Shown here piece by piece: positions 16,820 through 26,124 of a stretch of 64,000 bases of DNA (the stretch's first letter is position 1; each line of letters starts with the position of its first letter). The DNA comes from Acidobacteriales bacterium 59-55 (GTDB taxonomy: Bacteria > Acidobacteriota > Terriglobia > Terriglobales > Acidobacteriaceae), in contig MKSV01000007.1 in NCBI GenBank assembly GCA_001897435.1, positions 434,001 through 498,000 of the forward strand, written 5' to 3'. The notes under the pieces are model-generated. The model ran no database searches, was not told the DNA's origin, and saw nothing but the letters and a program-made list of their open reading frames with translations. A program made the position numbers and the translations under genes.

Positions 16820-19375
16820 ATGTCCTCGATCGAACGCAGGTCCTTTCTTAAATTGCTGGCTGCTACAGGTATCGCATCGACGTTGAGCCCGGAATATGTT
16901 TGCGCGCAGCAGAAGCAAACATCTGGAAAAAGCAGAATGTACGCACCGGCCAGAATCGTCAATGAATACTACGAATTCCTGGCAGGTGAGCGAGCCGCGC
17001 TGGCTACGCCTCCGACAACAGTTGCAATCGACTCACTTGGCGTTCGCTTGAAAAGTGGGCCAGGTGAACACAAAGTATCCGTAGGAGAAGTCGTGAATGG
17101 ATGGCATCTGCTCGCCGTCATTGACATGAACGGTGTGCCAACCGCCGTCTTTGAAAAGCATGTTACACATCGAGGTGCAATCGCATTCGTTACTGTTGGA
17201 CGCGGAACGATCGCGCTTATACCGAAATTTATTGGCGATTTGTCGAGAATTCGTCCTCGTCCGATTACGGCTCCTGCGGATGCCCAGCTACGCCGGCCTG
17301 CAAAATATATTCCCGGCCCGGATTTACCGGGAGAATATGTTCTGAATTCTACCGAGGACCCTTGTTATGAAAATGTCGCGGCGTTAGGGGCAGAATATAT
17401 CGGATGGACATTGGTTGCCAACGAGCAAGGAGGGCCTCAGCGCTCTCTTTTTCTCGAACCGGATGGTACCTCCCGTGAGTTGAACAATGAGCCGCCCCAG
17501 GCATCCTGGGCTCCCGATGAATTAGGTCCTGTATTCGATCCGAAAGGTTTCTTCCCAAACGACAACGTTCATCTTTGGAAGTATGAGAAGGGATTCAGTA
17601 AGCGGACATTGCTCGGAGGCTATACGCCAATAGCAGATACCGGTGTATGGAATGAACAATACCAATGCGGTTATGAAGCGATGGTTCTCTTGCCGGACGG
17701 CTTGGATGCAAGGCCCATTGCCCGCGTGCGGATCATGATTCCGGAAGATCAGGTTTCGTCCGGTATGAATGTCTATCGTGACGGACAAAATCGCGCTTTT
17801 ATCGATCGGTATATGAACGGAAACGCACATTCTTTCTTCAATGCGCTTGCAGGAGTATGGAATCGATGGAACACGTTCTTCGAAGAGTCAATGCCGGTGA
17901 CAATTCCCGACGAGTGGCTGCGCGATAGTGCTCGGGCCGGCATCATGTTATCGCGATGTAGCTACCGCGGGCTTGAGCCAACTTACCAGATTGGGGAGGG
18001 AGCCTATACAAAGATTCCGGAGCGGAGTCACGCGTTGTTTCCTGTCGCCCAGTATGAGTTTATCTGGGCACAACAACTGTGGAACCTGACGGCATCGAGC
18101 GACGAATACTTTCAGTTTTATTTGGATAAGTACGTACTGCCGGACGGAAATTTTCTTTACAACGTGCAGGATCAGGTAGAGGCTCCTCTCAATGTGGGCC
18201 TATTCCTCTCAAACTCGGCGCGCGGCTACTTCTACAGGCGTGATTTACAGGTGTTTATAAAAAGGCTTCCTGTATTGGGGAGAATGGCCGATTACGTCCT
18301 TCGCCGCTACGAGTACTCCAAGCAAAGGTTTTCCCCCAGCGATGCTCGCTACGGTTTGATTTGGGGATCGCCAGAGGCCGATCTCGGCGATCCTTTGAAT
18401 GATTATCCTGACTCGCATCCTTTCTACTATCAGAACGCCGCTGGTGTGTGGAGAGGCATGCACGATCATGCTCGTGCTTTAGCGGCTGCAGCAGTCGCCG
18501 ATCCCGCACTTAGCAGCGAAGCAGTGCGATTTACCACGATTGCTGCCGAGATGAGGTTGAACATTCAACGATCACTGGAGAAGACTCTTGCAGCGCTAAG
18601 TCCGGAGATGAAGGCTGCTGGGATTACCCCATTCACTCCGGAAGATACTCATCGCGATCCCAGGCATCTACTCAGCTATGAAAATCATCGCTTTATGCAG
18701 GACTGGTTCCTCGCTGACTGGGGCGATCAGGCGCTTGATCGGGGTCATCTTAAGCATAGATCGATCGCAGGGATGGAACTTATAGGTCTGCATATAGATG
18801 GAGTGGAGCAAAGGACCTCGAATTTCATGGAGCATGGAACGCTCGCGGTCAAGATTCGGCAAGAGGATTATCGCTCCTTCCTACTTACTCTCTATGGTCT
18901 AGTCTGCTATGCCGCCGATTCTGGAAATCGTTACTCTCCTGAAGACGCTCTCATTCCCGGCGGCTATGCAGGAGAGGGAAACAAATACGGATGGTCTGCA
19001 GTTATCAATTCTGTCTTACAGCCCGCGCTGGGGCTTCGTTGGTTGCTCTGCTATGAAGAGAGTGATGCCCAGGTGTGCCATCTACAGAAGGCCGCACCAA
19101 GCCATTGGTTTAAGGCAGGCGAAAAGATCATAGTAGAGCGTTGTCCAACGCGTTTCGGTACTCTTGGCTGGCAGACCGAGTCAGTGTCGAACCATCAATG
19201 GCATGTGACCGTCCGTCTCCCTGAAAAGTTTGAGGGGGTGCTAAAAATTCATATTCATCCGATAGACGGAAAGCCAATTACAACGACTTCTATCGGAACG
19301 ATTGATAGAAGCTGCGTCATACTCAGCGCGAACGACCTGTCGAATCAACGTACCCTCGAAATCAAAATTGCGTGA
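16820..19375 (+). CDS. Tat-exported protein of unknown family, possible glycosidase
   Basis: About 851 residues. ATG 16820 (GGAG upstream) is preferred over 16784 because it places a twin-arginine signal (ERRSFLKLLAATGIAST) at the very N-terminus. The first ~300 residues look beta-rich. From about residue 365 the sequence becomes helical, with aromatic and acidic segments (YQIGEGAYTKIPERSHALFP, YEFIWAQQLWNLTASSDEYF, LIWGSPEADLGDPLNDYPDS) reminiscent of (alpha/alpha)6 glycosidases. The C-terminal ~60 residues look like a beta-sandwich. I do not recognise a CAZy family. The head-to-head neighbour is a GH92 with a similar signal, 283 bases away, suggesting joint regulation and a role in glycan breakdown. 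Confidence 0.7.
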   Translation: MSSIERRSFLKLLAATGIASTLSPEYVCAQQKQTSGKSRMYAPARIVNEYYEFLAGERAALATPPTTVAIDSLGVRLKSGPGEHKVSVGEVVNGWHLLAVIDMNGVPTAVFEKHVTHRGAIAFVTVGRGTIALIPKFIGDLSRIRPRPITAPADAQLRRPAKYIPGPDLPGEYVLNSTEDPCYENVAALGAEYIGWTLVANEQGGPQRSLFLEPDGTSRELNNEPPQASWAPDELGPVFDPKGFFPNDNVHLWKYEKGFSKRTLLGGYTPIADTGVWNEQYQCGYEAMVLLPDGLDARPIARVRIMIPEDQVSSGMNVYRDGQNRAFIDRYMNGNAHSFFNALAGVWNRWNTFFEESMPVTIPDEWLRDSARAGIMLSRCSYRGLEPTYQIGEGAYTKIPERSHALFPVAQYEFIWAQQLWNLTASSDEYFQFYLDKYVLPDGNFLYNVQDQVEAPLNVGLFLSNSARGYFYRRDLQVFIKRLPVLGRMADYVLRRYEYSKQRFSPSDARYGLIWGSPEADLGDPLNDYPDSHPFYYQNAAGVWRGMHDHARALAAAAVADPALSSEAVRFTTIAAEMRLNIQRSLEKTLAALSPEMKAAGITPFTPEDTHRDPRHLLSYENHRFMQDWFLADWGDQALDRGHLKHRSIAGMELIGLHIDGVEQRTSNFMEHGTLAVKIRQEDYRSFLLTLYGLVCYAADSGNRYSPEDALIPGGYAGEGNKYGWSAVINSVLQPALGLRWLLCYEESDAQVCHLQKAAPSHWFKAGEKIIVERCPTRFGTLGWQTESVSNHQWHVTVRLPEKFEGVLKIHIHPIDGKPITTTSIGTIDRSCVILSANDLSNQRTLEIKIA

Positions 19376-19509
19376 TTTGTGATGGCAAGTTACCGATAAT
19401 CAGTTCGGTCTTGCCGCGCTTGAAAACTACCGCACCCTACTTTATGTTGTGAGCGGTCAAGTATTTTGCCGTCCGGAACCGGATATCTGGAAGGATCAGT
19501 GCCGTCAAC

Positions 19510-21030
19510 TTAAGTCCGCACCATTCGCAGGCGCTCGTTATCTTTCGCGCGAAAACGGCGGTATCGGTTAAGAAGGGATTGAGGTCCGCGGGCTCGGAGA
19601 AAGACAAGATTGCCTTCGAAGCGCTTTTCCTCGATGATGGCTCCGCCTTCGAGCGAGGCGAGGATGGCGCCTTCCGATTGCGGAAGACGAAAACTCAATT
19701 CGACGAGCGGGTCGACCACGAGCGCGGCATCAATCGCAAGCAGGAGTTGTTCAAGCCCAGTCCGATGAAGCCCGGAGACGGGGATTGCTTCGCGCTCGCT
19801 GGGGAGATGGGCGAGGTCCTGTGCCGGGACCAGATCGATCTTGTTCAGCACCTGGATAACGGGCTTGGCCGAGACGGCAAGCTCGGCTAATACTTTTTCA
19901 ACCTGGGCCTTCTGCTCTTCACGGATCGGGCTCGCAGCGTCCTGGACGTGGAGAAGAATCTCGGCACGCTCGACCTCTTCGAGCGTGGCGCGGAAGCTTG
20001 TAACCAGCGTGGGGGGAAGATTGCGGATAAAGCCAACCGTGTCCGAGAGCAGGATCTTGCGGCGGGAAGGGAGCTGCAACTGTCGAAGCTTGGGGTCGAG
20101 GGTCGCAAACATGCGCGCCGATTCGAGCACTCCGGCCTCGGTGAGGGCATTGAAGAGCGTGCTCTTTCCGGCGTTGGTATAGCCGACAAGGGCAACTACA
20201 GGGACAGGGACAGCCTCGCGGCGTTGCCGTTGCTGATGTCGAATGCGGCGGACGTTGTCGAGCTGGTTCTTGATGTGGTCGATGCGAAGGTTGATCTTGC
20301 GGCGATCGGTCTCGAGCTGGGTCTCGCCTGGACCGCGAGTTCCGATGCCGCCGCCAAGCTGAGACATGGCGCGGCCGCGTCCAGCGAGTCGGGGCAGCTG
20401 GTATTGGAGCTGCGCAAGCTCTACCTGGAGCTGGCCTTCGCTGGTTTTGGCATGGCGCGCGAAGATGTCGAGAATGAGTTGCGAGCGGTCGATGACGTGG
20501 CAGGGAAGCCGGGCCTCGATGTTGCGTAGCTGCGAAGGGGAGAGGTCGTGGTCGAACAGGACAAGCGAGGCGTTGGTCGAAGCGACGACCTCGACAATCT
20601 CATCGAGTTTGCCCTGGCCTACAAGGCTGGAGGGATCGGGCTTCTGGCGGCGCTGGACGAGGGTTGCGGCAATAGTCGCGCCGGCAGACCGGGCAAGCTC
20701 TTCGAACTCTGCGCGGCTGGCGTCGAGGTCGAGGGTGGAGGACGCATGGTTGGGAAGGTCTTCGTCGCCTGCCGTGACCGCAGCCGCAGTACGGGCCAGT
20801 CGAGCGGCTGCGGTAAGCTGCTGGCGCTTGCGCATCTCTCCGGTGAACTCGACCACGACAATTACGGCAAGTTCCTGCTGCGTTTGCGAGGTGCGGAGTT
20901 CGCGGGCAAGCAACGCCGCATCCTGGGCCTGACTCGCTTCGACGAGACTGCGTCGGACTGTCTTTCCGCGGTTCCGGCGTGATGGTGCTTGATCCGGGAT
21001 CGCTTCAGGTAAAACCTTCTTGCTGGCCAA
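19510..21030 (-). CDS. hflX: ribosome-associated GTPase HflX
   Basis: A 506-residue GTPase that splits or rescues stalled ribosomes. The N-terminal HflX domain includes [20 protein letters not shown] and [20 protein letters not shown]. The middle region has the family signature [20 protein letters not shown] and [10 protein letters not shown]. The G domain starts near residue 275 with the P-loop GYTNAGKST, then [10 protein letters not shown] (G3) and NKID (G4). A C-terminal domain of ~100 residues follows. A roughly 45-residue basic N-terminal extension precedes the conserved part. It is flanked by unrelated genes and is probably monocistronic. Confidence 0.95.
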   Translation of the reverse strand: MASKKVLPEAIPDQAPSRRNRGKTVRRSLVEASQAQDAALLARELRTSQTQQELAVIVVVEFTGEMRKRQQLTAAARLARTAAAVTAGDEDLPNHASSTLDLDASRAEFEELARSAGATIAATLVQRRQKPDPSSLVGQGKLDEIVEVVASTNASLVLFDHDLSPSQLRNIEARLPCHVIDRSQLILDIFARHAKTSEGQLQVELAQLQYQLPRLAGRGRAMSQLGGGIGTRGPGETQLETDRRKINLRIDHIKNQLDNVRRIRHQQRQRREAVPVPVVALVGYTNAGKSTLFNALTEAGVLESARMFATLDPKLRQLQLPSRRKILLSDTVGFIRNLPPTLVTSFRATLEEVERAEILLHVQDAASPIREEQKAQVEKVLAELAVSAKPVIQVLNKIDLVPAQDLAHLPSEREAIPVSGLHRTGLEQLLLAIDAALVVDPLVELSFRLPQSEGAILASLEGGAIIEEKRFEGNLVFLRARGPQSLLNRYRRFRAKDNERLRMVRT

Positions 21031-21237
21031 AGTGATCTCAATTCAGGGCCGGAATTCCAGCCACTCTCTCAATGATACTGAAGCAGTCTATCGAGCCCAT
21101 GTGCGCGGGCTGGGCGAGCGAAGGCGATTTTTCAATGAGCATTACAACTGCCGAAATTGAACACAGTGCTCTTCGCGCTATCTCCGCTCGAGATACCGAT
21201 CTGCGAGTTGTGCCTGGACGCAGCAAAAACATAGCGG

Positions 21238-22416
21238 TCAGCGTTTGCTGAAGAGCAGAGCGTCGCCATCTGCCATGGAGATGAGTTTGTCGTTGGGATA
21301 GATCGAGTCGACGTTTTCTTTCGTGATGAGCCGATGTTTCACGAAGGTTGCCGGCGGAACATCCTTGCCTTGCAGCTTATCCAGCGCAAGCGAGATGACG
21401 GCCTCGCCATACTGCTCGGGAAAATAACTGACCGATCCTACCAGACGAGAGTTGGTGCGGCGAAGTTCGCGCCGAGCCTCGATACTTGCATTTTGACCAA
21501 CCGCCAGGCAGTGCTCCTCGCGTCCGGCTTCTTCAAAGGCGCGCAACGCGCCGAGGCAACTTGGGTCGTTCATGCCGCCGATCAGGACACGGCTGGCCTT
21601 GCTCTTGCGAAGATGCTTGCGCATCACGTCGAGGCTGACCTCGTATCGTCCGTTTCCGTTGATGAAGCGAACTCGCTGGTCAGGAATTTTAGGCAGAACC
21701 TCGCGAACTCCGGCAAGAATCCCGGTAAGCCGCGAACGCGGCAGCGGGCCGGCCATGGGTAGTTCGAGCAGAATCACTTCGTCGACAAAACCACCCCATC
21801 GGTGAAGGCAGGCCTGTGCCAGAGCGTGCCCGCCGATCAGGCCTGCGCGGTAGTTGTTTGCGCCGTAGTAATGTGCTCCGGGATGAGGGATATCGATGGC
21901 GATGATTGGGATATCGGCCTCGATGAGTTTCGAGGCGACGATGGAGGCGCTTTGCTGATTGGTCTGGAACTCGATCACCAGATCGACGTGCTCGCGCACG
22001 AACATCTCCGCATTCCGTACCGCAGCTTTAGGACTGTAGCGATTGCTGAGCACCAGAAGGTCGACACCGGCATCGTAGGCGCTGCTGCGAATACTCTCGG
22101 AGACCAATCGGGAGAAAGAGAACTCTTCGCTTTGCGAGGCGTAACCAAGGCGGAACTTCTTGGGGCGCCACTGCTTCACGACAAGCTGATAGCTGTTCTT
22201 CTCGCGACGTTCCAGCATTCCACACTCGACCAGAGTCACTAACATGCGATAAGCGGTAGGCTTGCTAAGCTCGCTGCGAGTCGAGATCTCGTTCAGGGAC
22301 AGGGTCGCTTTATTACTGTCGAAGCACTTGAGGATGGTGCATGCGCGCGTGACGGACTGGATGGTGTAATCGGCGTTTCCGGCCTTCTTCAGAACAGCTT
22401 TCCGGGCTCGCTTCAC
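21238..22416 (-). CDS. chimeric regulator: IclR-type HTH + LacI/PBP-type sugar-binding domain
   Basis: 392 residues. Residues about 17-80 form an IclR N-terminal winged helix (TIQSVTRACTILKCF, LSLNEISTRSELSKPTAYRM, LVECGMLERREKNSYQLV). From about residue 86 the IclR effector domain is replaced by a type-I periplasmic-binding domain (FSFSRLVSESIRSSAYDAGV, DLVIEFQTNQQSASIVASKL, ADIPIIAIDIPHPGAHYYGANN, VLIGGMNDPSCLGALRAFEE), as in sugar-binding proteins and LacI regulators. It lacks a signal peptide, so it acts in the cytoplasm. It is divergent from the rhamnose operon, with two palindromes in the shared 323-base region, and should sense a sugar and control that operon. Confidence 0.88.
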   Translation of the reverse strand: MKRARKAVLKKAGNADYTIQSVTRACTILKCFDSNKATLSLNEISTRSELSKPTAYRMLVTLVECGMLERREKNSYQLVVKQWRPKKFRLGYASQSEEFSFSRLVSESIRSSAYDAGVDLLVLSNRYSPKAAVRNAEMFVREHVDLVIEFQTNQQSASIVASKLIEADIPIIAIDIPHPGAHYYGANNYRAGLIGGHALAQACLHRWGGFVDEVILLELPMAGPLPRSRLTGILAGVREVLPKIPDQRVRFINGNGRYEVSLDVMRKHLRKSKASRVLIGGMNDPSCLGALRAFEEAGREEHCLAVGQNASIEARRELRRTNSRLVGSVSYFPEQYGEAVISLALDKLQGKDVPPATFVKHRLITKENVDSIYPNDKLISMADGDALLFSKR

Positions 22417-22455
22417 TCTGTCCTCCTTGTGTCGTCATGAATCGTTGCGATCCCG

Positions 22456-22474
22456 TATTTCATAAAATGAAATA
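22456..22474. promoter_or_regulatory. candidate IclR-type operator, 8-bp inverted repeat
   Basis: TATTTCAT and ATGAAATA form perfect 8-base arms around AAA. TTTCAT/ATGAAA half-sites are typical of IclR-family operators such as KdgR sites. It lies 40 bases upstream of the chimeric regulator's start and about 265 bases before the GH39-like gene, so it could mediate autoregulation and shared control. A degenerate second copy (GTATTTCCATAAAAATCA) follows at about 22522. Confidence 0.55.
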
Positions 22475-22554
22475 TCTTCTCTCGACGTATGTTCAGCCGC
22501 CGCGAGGGGCGACAATCCAAAGTATTTCCATAAAAATCAGTAAACAAGCCACAA

Positions 22555-22570
22555 TTGCAAGAACTTGCAA
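22555..22570. promoter_or_regulatory. 16-base palindrome TTGCAAG-AA-CTTGCAA
   Basis: Perfect 7-base arms with a 2-base centre. Short TTGCAA palindromes resemble LacI/GalR-family operators. It lies in the divergent region between the chimeric regulator and the GH39-like gene. Which protein would bind it is unknown. Confidence 0.4.
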
Positions 22571-22739
22571 GGTTCATCGATCATACATGGATTTCGAGGA
22601 GCGAAATAAGATAGATTGTCTAATTTTTCTCGCCAGAATTCTTTCTCAGAGTCTATTCTGCGCTCCATCTATAGACTTCCTGTCATTCAGAGGCCAACAT
22701 GCAGAAGCTCAGAACGAAACTGCTCGCAAGGAGAAGAGA

Positions 22740-24254
22740 ATGTATAGACCGTTGAAGTGGTTTTTATCCGGATTCGTTGCCGCTCTGGTTTGCTCCTGCG
22801 CTGTCGGAGCGCAGGAGACTGCAAAGCCCGATGAGGTCAAGGTCGACTGGGCAAAGGTCATTCAAGCTTCGCAGTCGACGCCGACTCTTCAGGTGGTTGT
22901 GAACCCGCAGCTTCTTCGCGGCGCCAAGCTGCATGACGGATCCTTTGCCGCGCTGCACATGCTGGGAGCAGATTATGTGCGCTATGTCCCGTGGCTCCCT
23001 TATCCCCGGCAGGCTGTGGCGGAGTTGAGCGCGCCGGCCAACGGCAAGACGTCGTGGGACTTCACGCATATCGATCCCACCTTCGAAGACTTTATGAAAG
23101 CGACGGACGGGCATTCCGTCATCATTAATTTCAGCACGATTCCAGCGTGGATGTACAAAACGGATAAGCCCGTTACCTTTCCTGACGATCCCAACCAGGT
23201 CTTTTGGCATTACACGCAGGGAACAGAGCTGCGCGACCCCTCGATGAAAGAGGTGTCGGACTATTTTGCGCGGCTGCTGAGCTGGTATACCAAGGGCGGC
23301 TTTACCGACGAATACGGCAAACGATGGGAGTCAGGGCATCATTACAAGATCGCTTACTGGGAAGTACTGAATGAGATCGAATTCGAGCACCACTGGACCC
23401 CGCAGGAGTACACAAAGTTCTATGACTCGGTGACGGCGGCCATGCGAAAGGTCGACCCGAATATCAAGTTTGTCGGCCTGGCGCTCGCCGCCCCGAGCAA
23501 GCATCCGGAGATGTTCGAGTATTTCCTGAATCCGGCGAATCACCGGAAGGGCGCTCCGCTGGACTTTATCAGCTATCACTTCTACGCATCGCCGTCGCCG
23601 GACCAGACCCTTGACGACTGGCAGTACACCTTCTTCGATCAGGCTGAGGGATTTCTCAATACGGTGCGTTATGTGGAGCAGATTCGCAAGCGCCTGTCTC
23701 CGTCGACGAAGACCGACCTCGATGAACTGGGAGTCATTCTGCCGGAGGATGGCAAGGAGATAAATCACCCGGGCTACGTTGCCAAACCCGAGCCGCAGAA
23801 CTATTGGAACCTCGACGGCGCGATGTATGCCTATATCTATGAAGAGACTGCAAAGATGGGAATTGATGTGCTGGGAGAATCGCAGTTGGTCGGCTATCCG
23901 TCGCAGTATCCCAGCGTAAGCATGATGAACTACAACACCGCCGAGCCAAATCCGCGGTTCTGGGTTCTGAAGTTGCTGAAAGATCATTTTGGCCCGGGAG
24001 ACAAGCTGGTCGAGACGACAAACCCGAACGGGTCACTCTCCGTACAGGCGTTTGAAACGAGTCATGGCAAGTCTCTACTGGTGATCAATAAACGCAATCA
24101 CGCCGAGCAGATAACACTACCGGCAGACGCTGACGGAGCGTCCGTATCCCTGGTGGCGCCATCCACCGGCGACCATGCGCCGGCACAGGAAACCCTGCAT
24201 GGCCGCACCCTCTCGTTGCAGCCATTTGAAGTAGCTGTCCTGCAGTACAAGTGA
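22740..24254 (+). CDS. GH39-like secreted glycoside hydrolase
   Basis: ATG 22740 has AAGGAGAAG upstream and starts a Sec signal peptide (WFLSGFVAALVCSCAVGAQE); the in-frame extension back to 22437 crosses the regulatory region and is rejected. The mature protein is a clan GH-A TIM barrel: YVRYVPWLPYPRQAVAEL, then YWEVLNEIEFEHHWTPQEYT with the NE acid/base motif near residue 209, then FISYHFYAS. A candidate nucleophile Glu is about 119 residues later (LDELGV), matching the usual GH39 spacing. A beta-sandwich follows at the C-terminus. GH39 includes xylosidases, iduronidases and rhamnose-linked activities. It is first in an operon with rhamnose-handling genes. Confidence 0.75.
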   Translation: MYRPLKWFLSGFVAALVCSCAVGAQETAKPDEVKVDWAKVIQASQSTPTLQVVVNPQLLRGAKLHDGSFAALHMLGADYVRYVPWLPYPRQAVAELSAPANGKTSWDFTHIDPTFEDFMKATDGHSVIINFSTIPAWMYKTDKPVTFPDDPNQVFWHYTQGTELRDPSMKEVSDYFARLLSWYTKGGFTDEYGKRWESGHHYKIAYWEVLNEIEFEHHWTPQEYTKFYDSVTAAMRKVDPNIKFVGLALAAPSKHPEMFEYFLNPANHRKGAPLDFISYHFYASPSPDQTLDDWQYTFFDQAEGFLNTVRYVEQIRKRLSPSTKTDLDELGVILPEDGKEINHPGYVAKPEPQNYWNLDGAMYAYIYEETAKMGIDVLGESQLVGYPSQYPSVSMMNYNTAEPNPRFWVLKLLKDHFGPGDKLVETTNPNGSLSVQAFETSHGKSLLVINKRNHAEQITLPADADGASVSLVAPSTGDHAPAQETLHGRTLSLQPFEVAVLQYK

Positions 24255-24273
24255 TGGATCGAGGAGGGGCAGC

Positions 24274-24636
24274 GTGGAACGAATCGCCTTCCAGCTACGG
24301 ATCAAGGCAGGGAAGACCGAGGAATATGACGAGGCGCATCGGCACGTTTGGCCGGAACTGCTCCGAGAGCTGGAGTCGTTCGGGGTCTCGGAGTACTCGA
24401 TCTTTCGACGTAACCAGCAATTGTTTCTCTATATGCATGTGGCCGATTATGACGAACTAACGAAGCGTCTCGAAGCCAGCGACGTGAATCTCCGCTGGCA
24501 GGAGACGATGGCTCCGCTGTTTGAGCCGGTGCCCGATCTGCGGCCCGGCGAGTCGCAGGCCATGATGACGGAGGTCTTCTTCATGAGGGGAAGTGCTAAA
24601 ACATCCGGCAGAAACGCAAGAGAAGAAGGACAATGA
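24274..24636 (+). CDS. rhaM: L-rhamnose mutarotase
   Basis: A 120-residue ferredoxin-like dimeric enzyme that interconverts alpha and beta anomers of L-rhamnose. Tyr18 and His22 (EEYDEAHRHVWPELLREL) align with the catalytic Tyr18/His22 of E. coli RhaM (YiiL); the SEYSIF and LRWQETMAPLFEP segments also match. A GTG start has GAGGAGG upstream. It lies 19 bases after the GH39-like gene and its TGA overlaps the next gene's ATG (ATGA). A C-terminal tail of about 15 polar residues is extra compared with E. coli. This is the strongest single indication that the operon handles rhamnose. Confidence 0.92.
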   Translation: MERIAFQLRIKAGKTEEYDEAHRHVWPELLRELESFGVSEYSIFRRNQQLFLYMHVADYDELTKRLEASDVNLRWQETMAPLFEPVPDLRPGESQAMMTEVFFMRGSAKTSGRNAREEGQ

Positions 24637-26066
24637 ACAGCGAGTACAAGCATCTGCGCGTAGGGCTGATGGGGCTGGGGCTGGAGGCTTACTGGGAGCA
24701 GTTCGATGGGCTGGAGGCGCGGCTGCTGGGATATTTATTCGAGGTCGAAGAACGAATTGCCGGACCGTCGCGCGTCGTCTTCAACCTTGGCCTTGTCGAT
24801 ACACCGCCGAAGGCTGTCGCGGCCGGGCACGACTGCCGGCGAAATTATATCGATATTCTTCTGGTTTATGTGACGACCTATGCACTGTCGGCGACAGTGC
24901 TGCCGGTCATCCTGCGGGCGAAGGTCCCGGTCATCTTATTGAACCTGCAGCCCGCTCCCGCGATGGAGTATGAGCGTTTCAACAGGATGACCAGCCGTAC
25001 CGCCATGACCGGAGAGTGGCTTGCGCATTGCAGCTCCTGCCCCATGCCTGAGATTGCGAATGTGCTTAAGCGGCTGGGCAAGCCTTTTCATCAAGTGACC
25101 GGCATGTTACATGACGATCCGCAATGTTGGAGCCAGGTGGAGGAGTGGCTGCGCGCAGCCGAGGTCGTCCATGCACTCACGCATAGCCGGCTTGGCCTGA
25201 TGGGGCACTATTACAGCGGAATGCTCGATATTGCGACTGACCTGGTGCAAATCAGCGGACGTTTTGGCATCCACGTAGAGATGCTGGAGGTCGATGAACT
25301 CAGCGAGCTGCGAAGAGATGTCGCAGCGGATGCGATTCAGACCAAGCTCGACGACTTCAGCAATTTCTTTGAGGTTGGGCCGGACTGCCCTGCGGACGAA
25401 CTCTCCCGCGCCGCGCAAACCGCCGTGGCTCTCGACCGGTTTATCGAGACGAACGATCTGGATGTCATGGCCTACTACTACAAGGGAAGTGGCGTCCCAG
25501 AGAATGAAGACTCCATGAGCTCGATCATTCTGGGAACGTCCATGCTGACCGGAAGAGGCATACCCGTAGCGGGCGAGTACGAGGTGAAGAATGCCATCGC
25601 CATGAAGATCATGGATCTTTTAGGGGTGGGCGGCTCCTTTACGGAGTACTACGCGATGGACTTCGACGCCGATCTCATCTTGATGGGGCATGACGGGCCG
25701 GGGCACGTTGGCATTGCGCAGGACAAGATCAAGGTGCGGCCATTGCAGGTCTATCACGGCAAGGTAGGGAAGGGGCTCTCCGTTGAGATGTCCGTGAAGC
25801 ACGGCCCGGTGACGCTGCTCTCCGTCGTCGAAGACCGGGATCGAGGCTTTCAGTTGCTGGTTGCAGAGGGCGAGAGCGTGGCCGGCGAGATCCTCGAGAT
25901 TGGCAATACAAACAGCCGCTATCGTTTTCCCCAGGGTGCGCGGCGTTTTGTAGAGCAATGGAACTCGTATGGACCGGCCCATCACTGCGCCATCGGCATC
26001 GGACATATTGCAGGGCAGATCGAAAAAATAGCAGCGTTGCTGGAACTTGGTTTTGTTCAGGTATAG
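24633..26066 (+). CDS. L-fucose/L-arabinose isomerase-family protein
   Basis: 477 residues. The N-terminal region matches the Rossmann-like part of L-fucose and L-arabinose isomerases (LRVGLMGLGLEAYW, YIDILLVYVTTYALSATVLP). The middle part has AEVVHALTHSRLGLMGHYYSGMLD, and the C-terminal beta domain has MDFDADLILMGHDGPGHVG, with the Asp/His cluster where metal ligands lie. Start and preceding stop overlap (ATGA), indicating tight coupling to rhaM. By context it would isomerise L-rhamnose, or a related 6-deoxy or pentose sugar, to the ketose; no RhaA-type isomerase is in the window. Substrate is inference. Confidence 0.85.
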   Translation: MNSEYKHLRVGLMGLGLEAYWEQFDGLEARLLGYLFEVEERIAGPSRVVFNLGLVDTPPKAVAAGHDCRRNYIDILLVYVTTYALSATVLPVILRAKVPVILLNLQPAPAMEYERFNRMTSRTAMTGEWLAHCSSCPMPEIANVLKRLGKPFHQVTGMLHDDPQCWSQVEEWLRAAEVVHALTHSRLGLMGHYYSGMLDIATDLVQISGRFGIHVEMLEVDELSELRRDVAADAIQTKLDDFSNFFEVGPDCPADELSRAAQTAVALDRFIETNDLDVMAYYYKGSGVPENEDSMSSIILGTSMLTGRGIPVAGEYEVKNAIAMKIMDLLGVGGSFTEYYAMDFDADLILMGHDGPGHVGIAQDKIKVRPLQVYHGKVGKGLSVEMSVKHGPVTLLSVVEDRDRGFQLLVAEGESVAGEILEIGNTNSRYRFPQGARRFVEQWNSYGPAHHCAIGIGHIAGQIEKIAALLELGFVQV

Positions 26067-26124
26067 TCGGGCCTCTTCAGAATGGTTTTGCGAATTATCT
26101 TTCGTTTCCCAGGAGGAGATCAGT

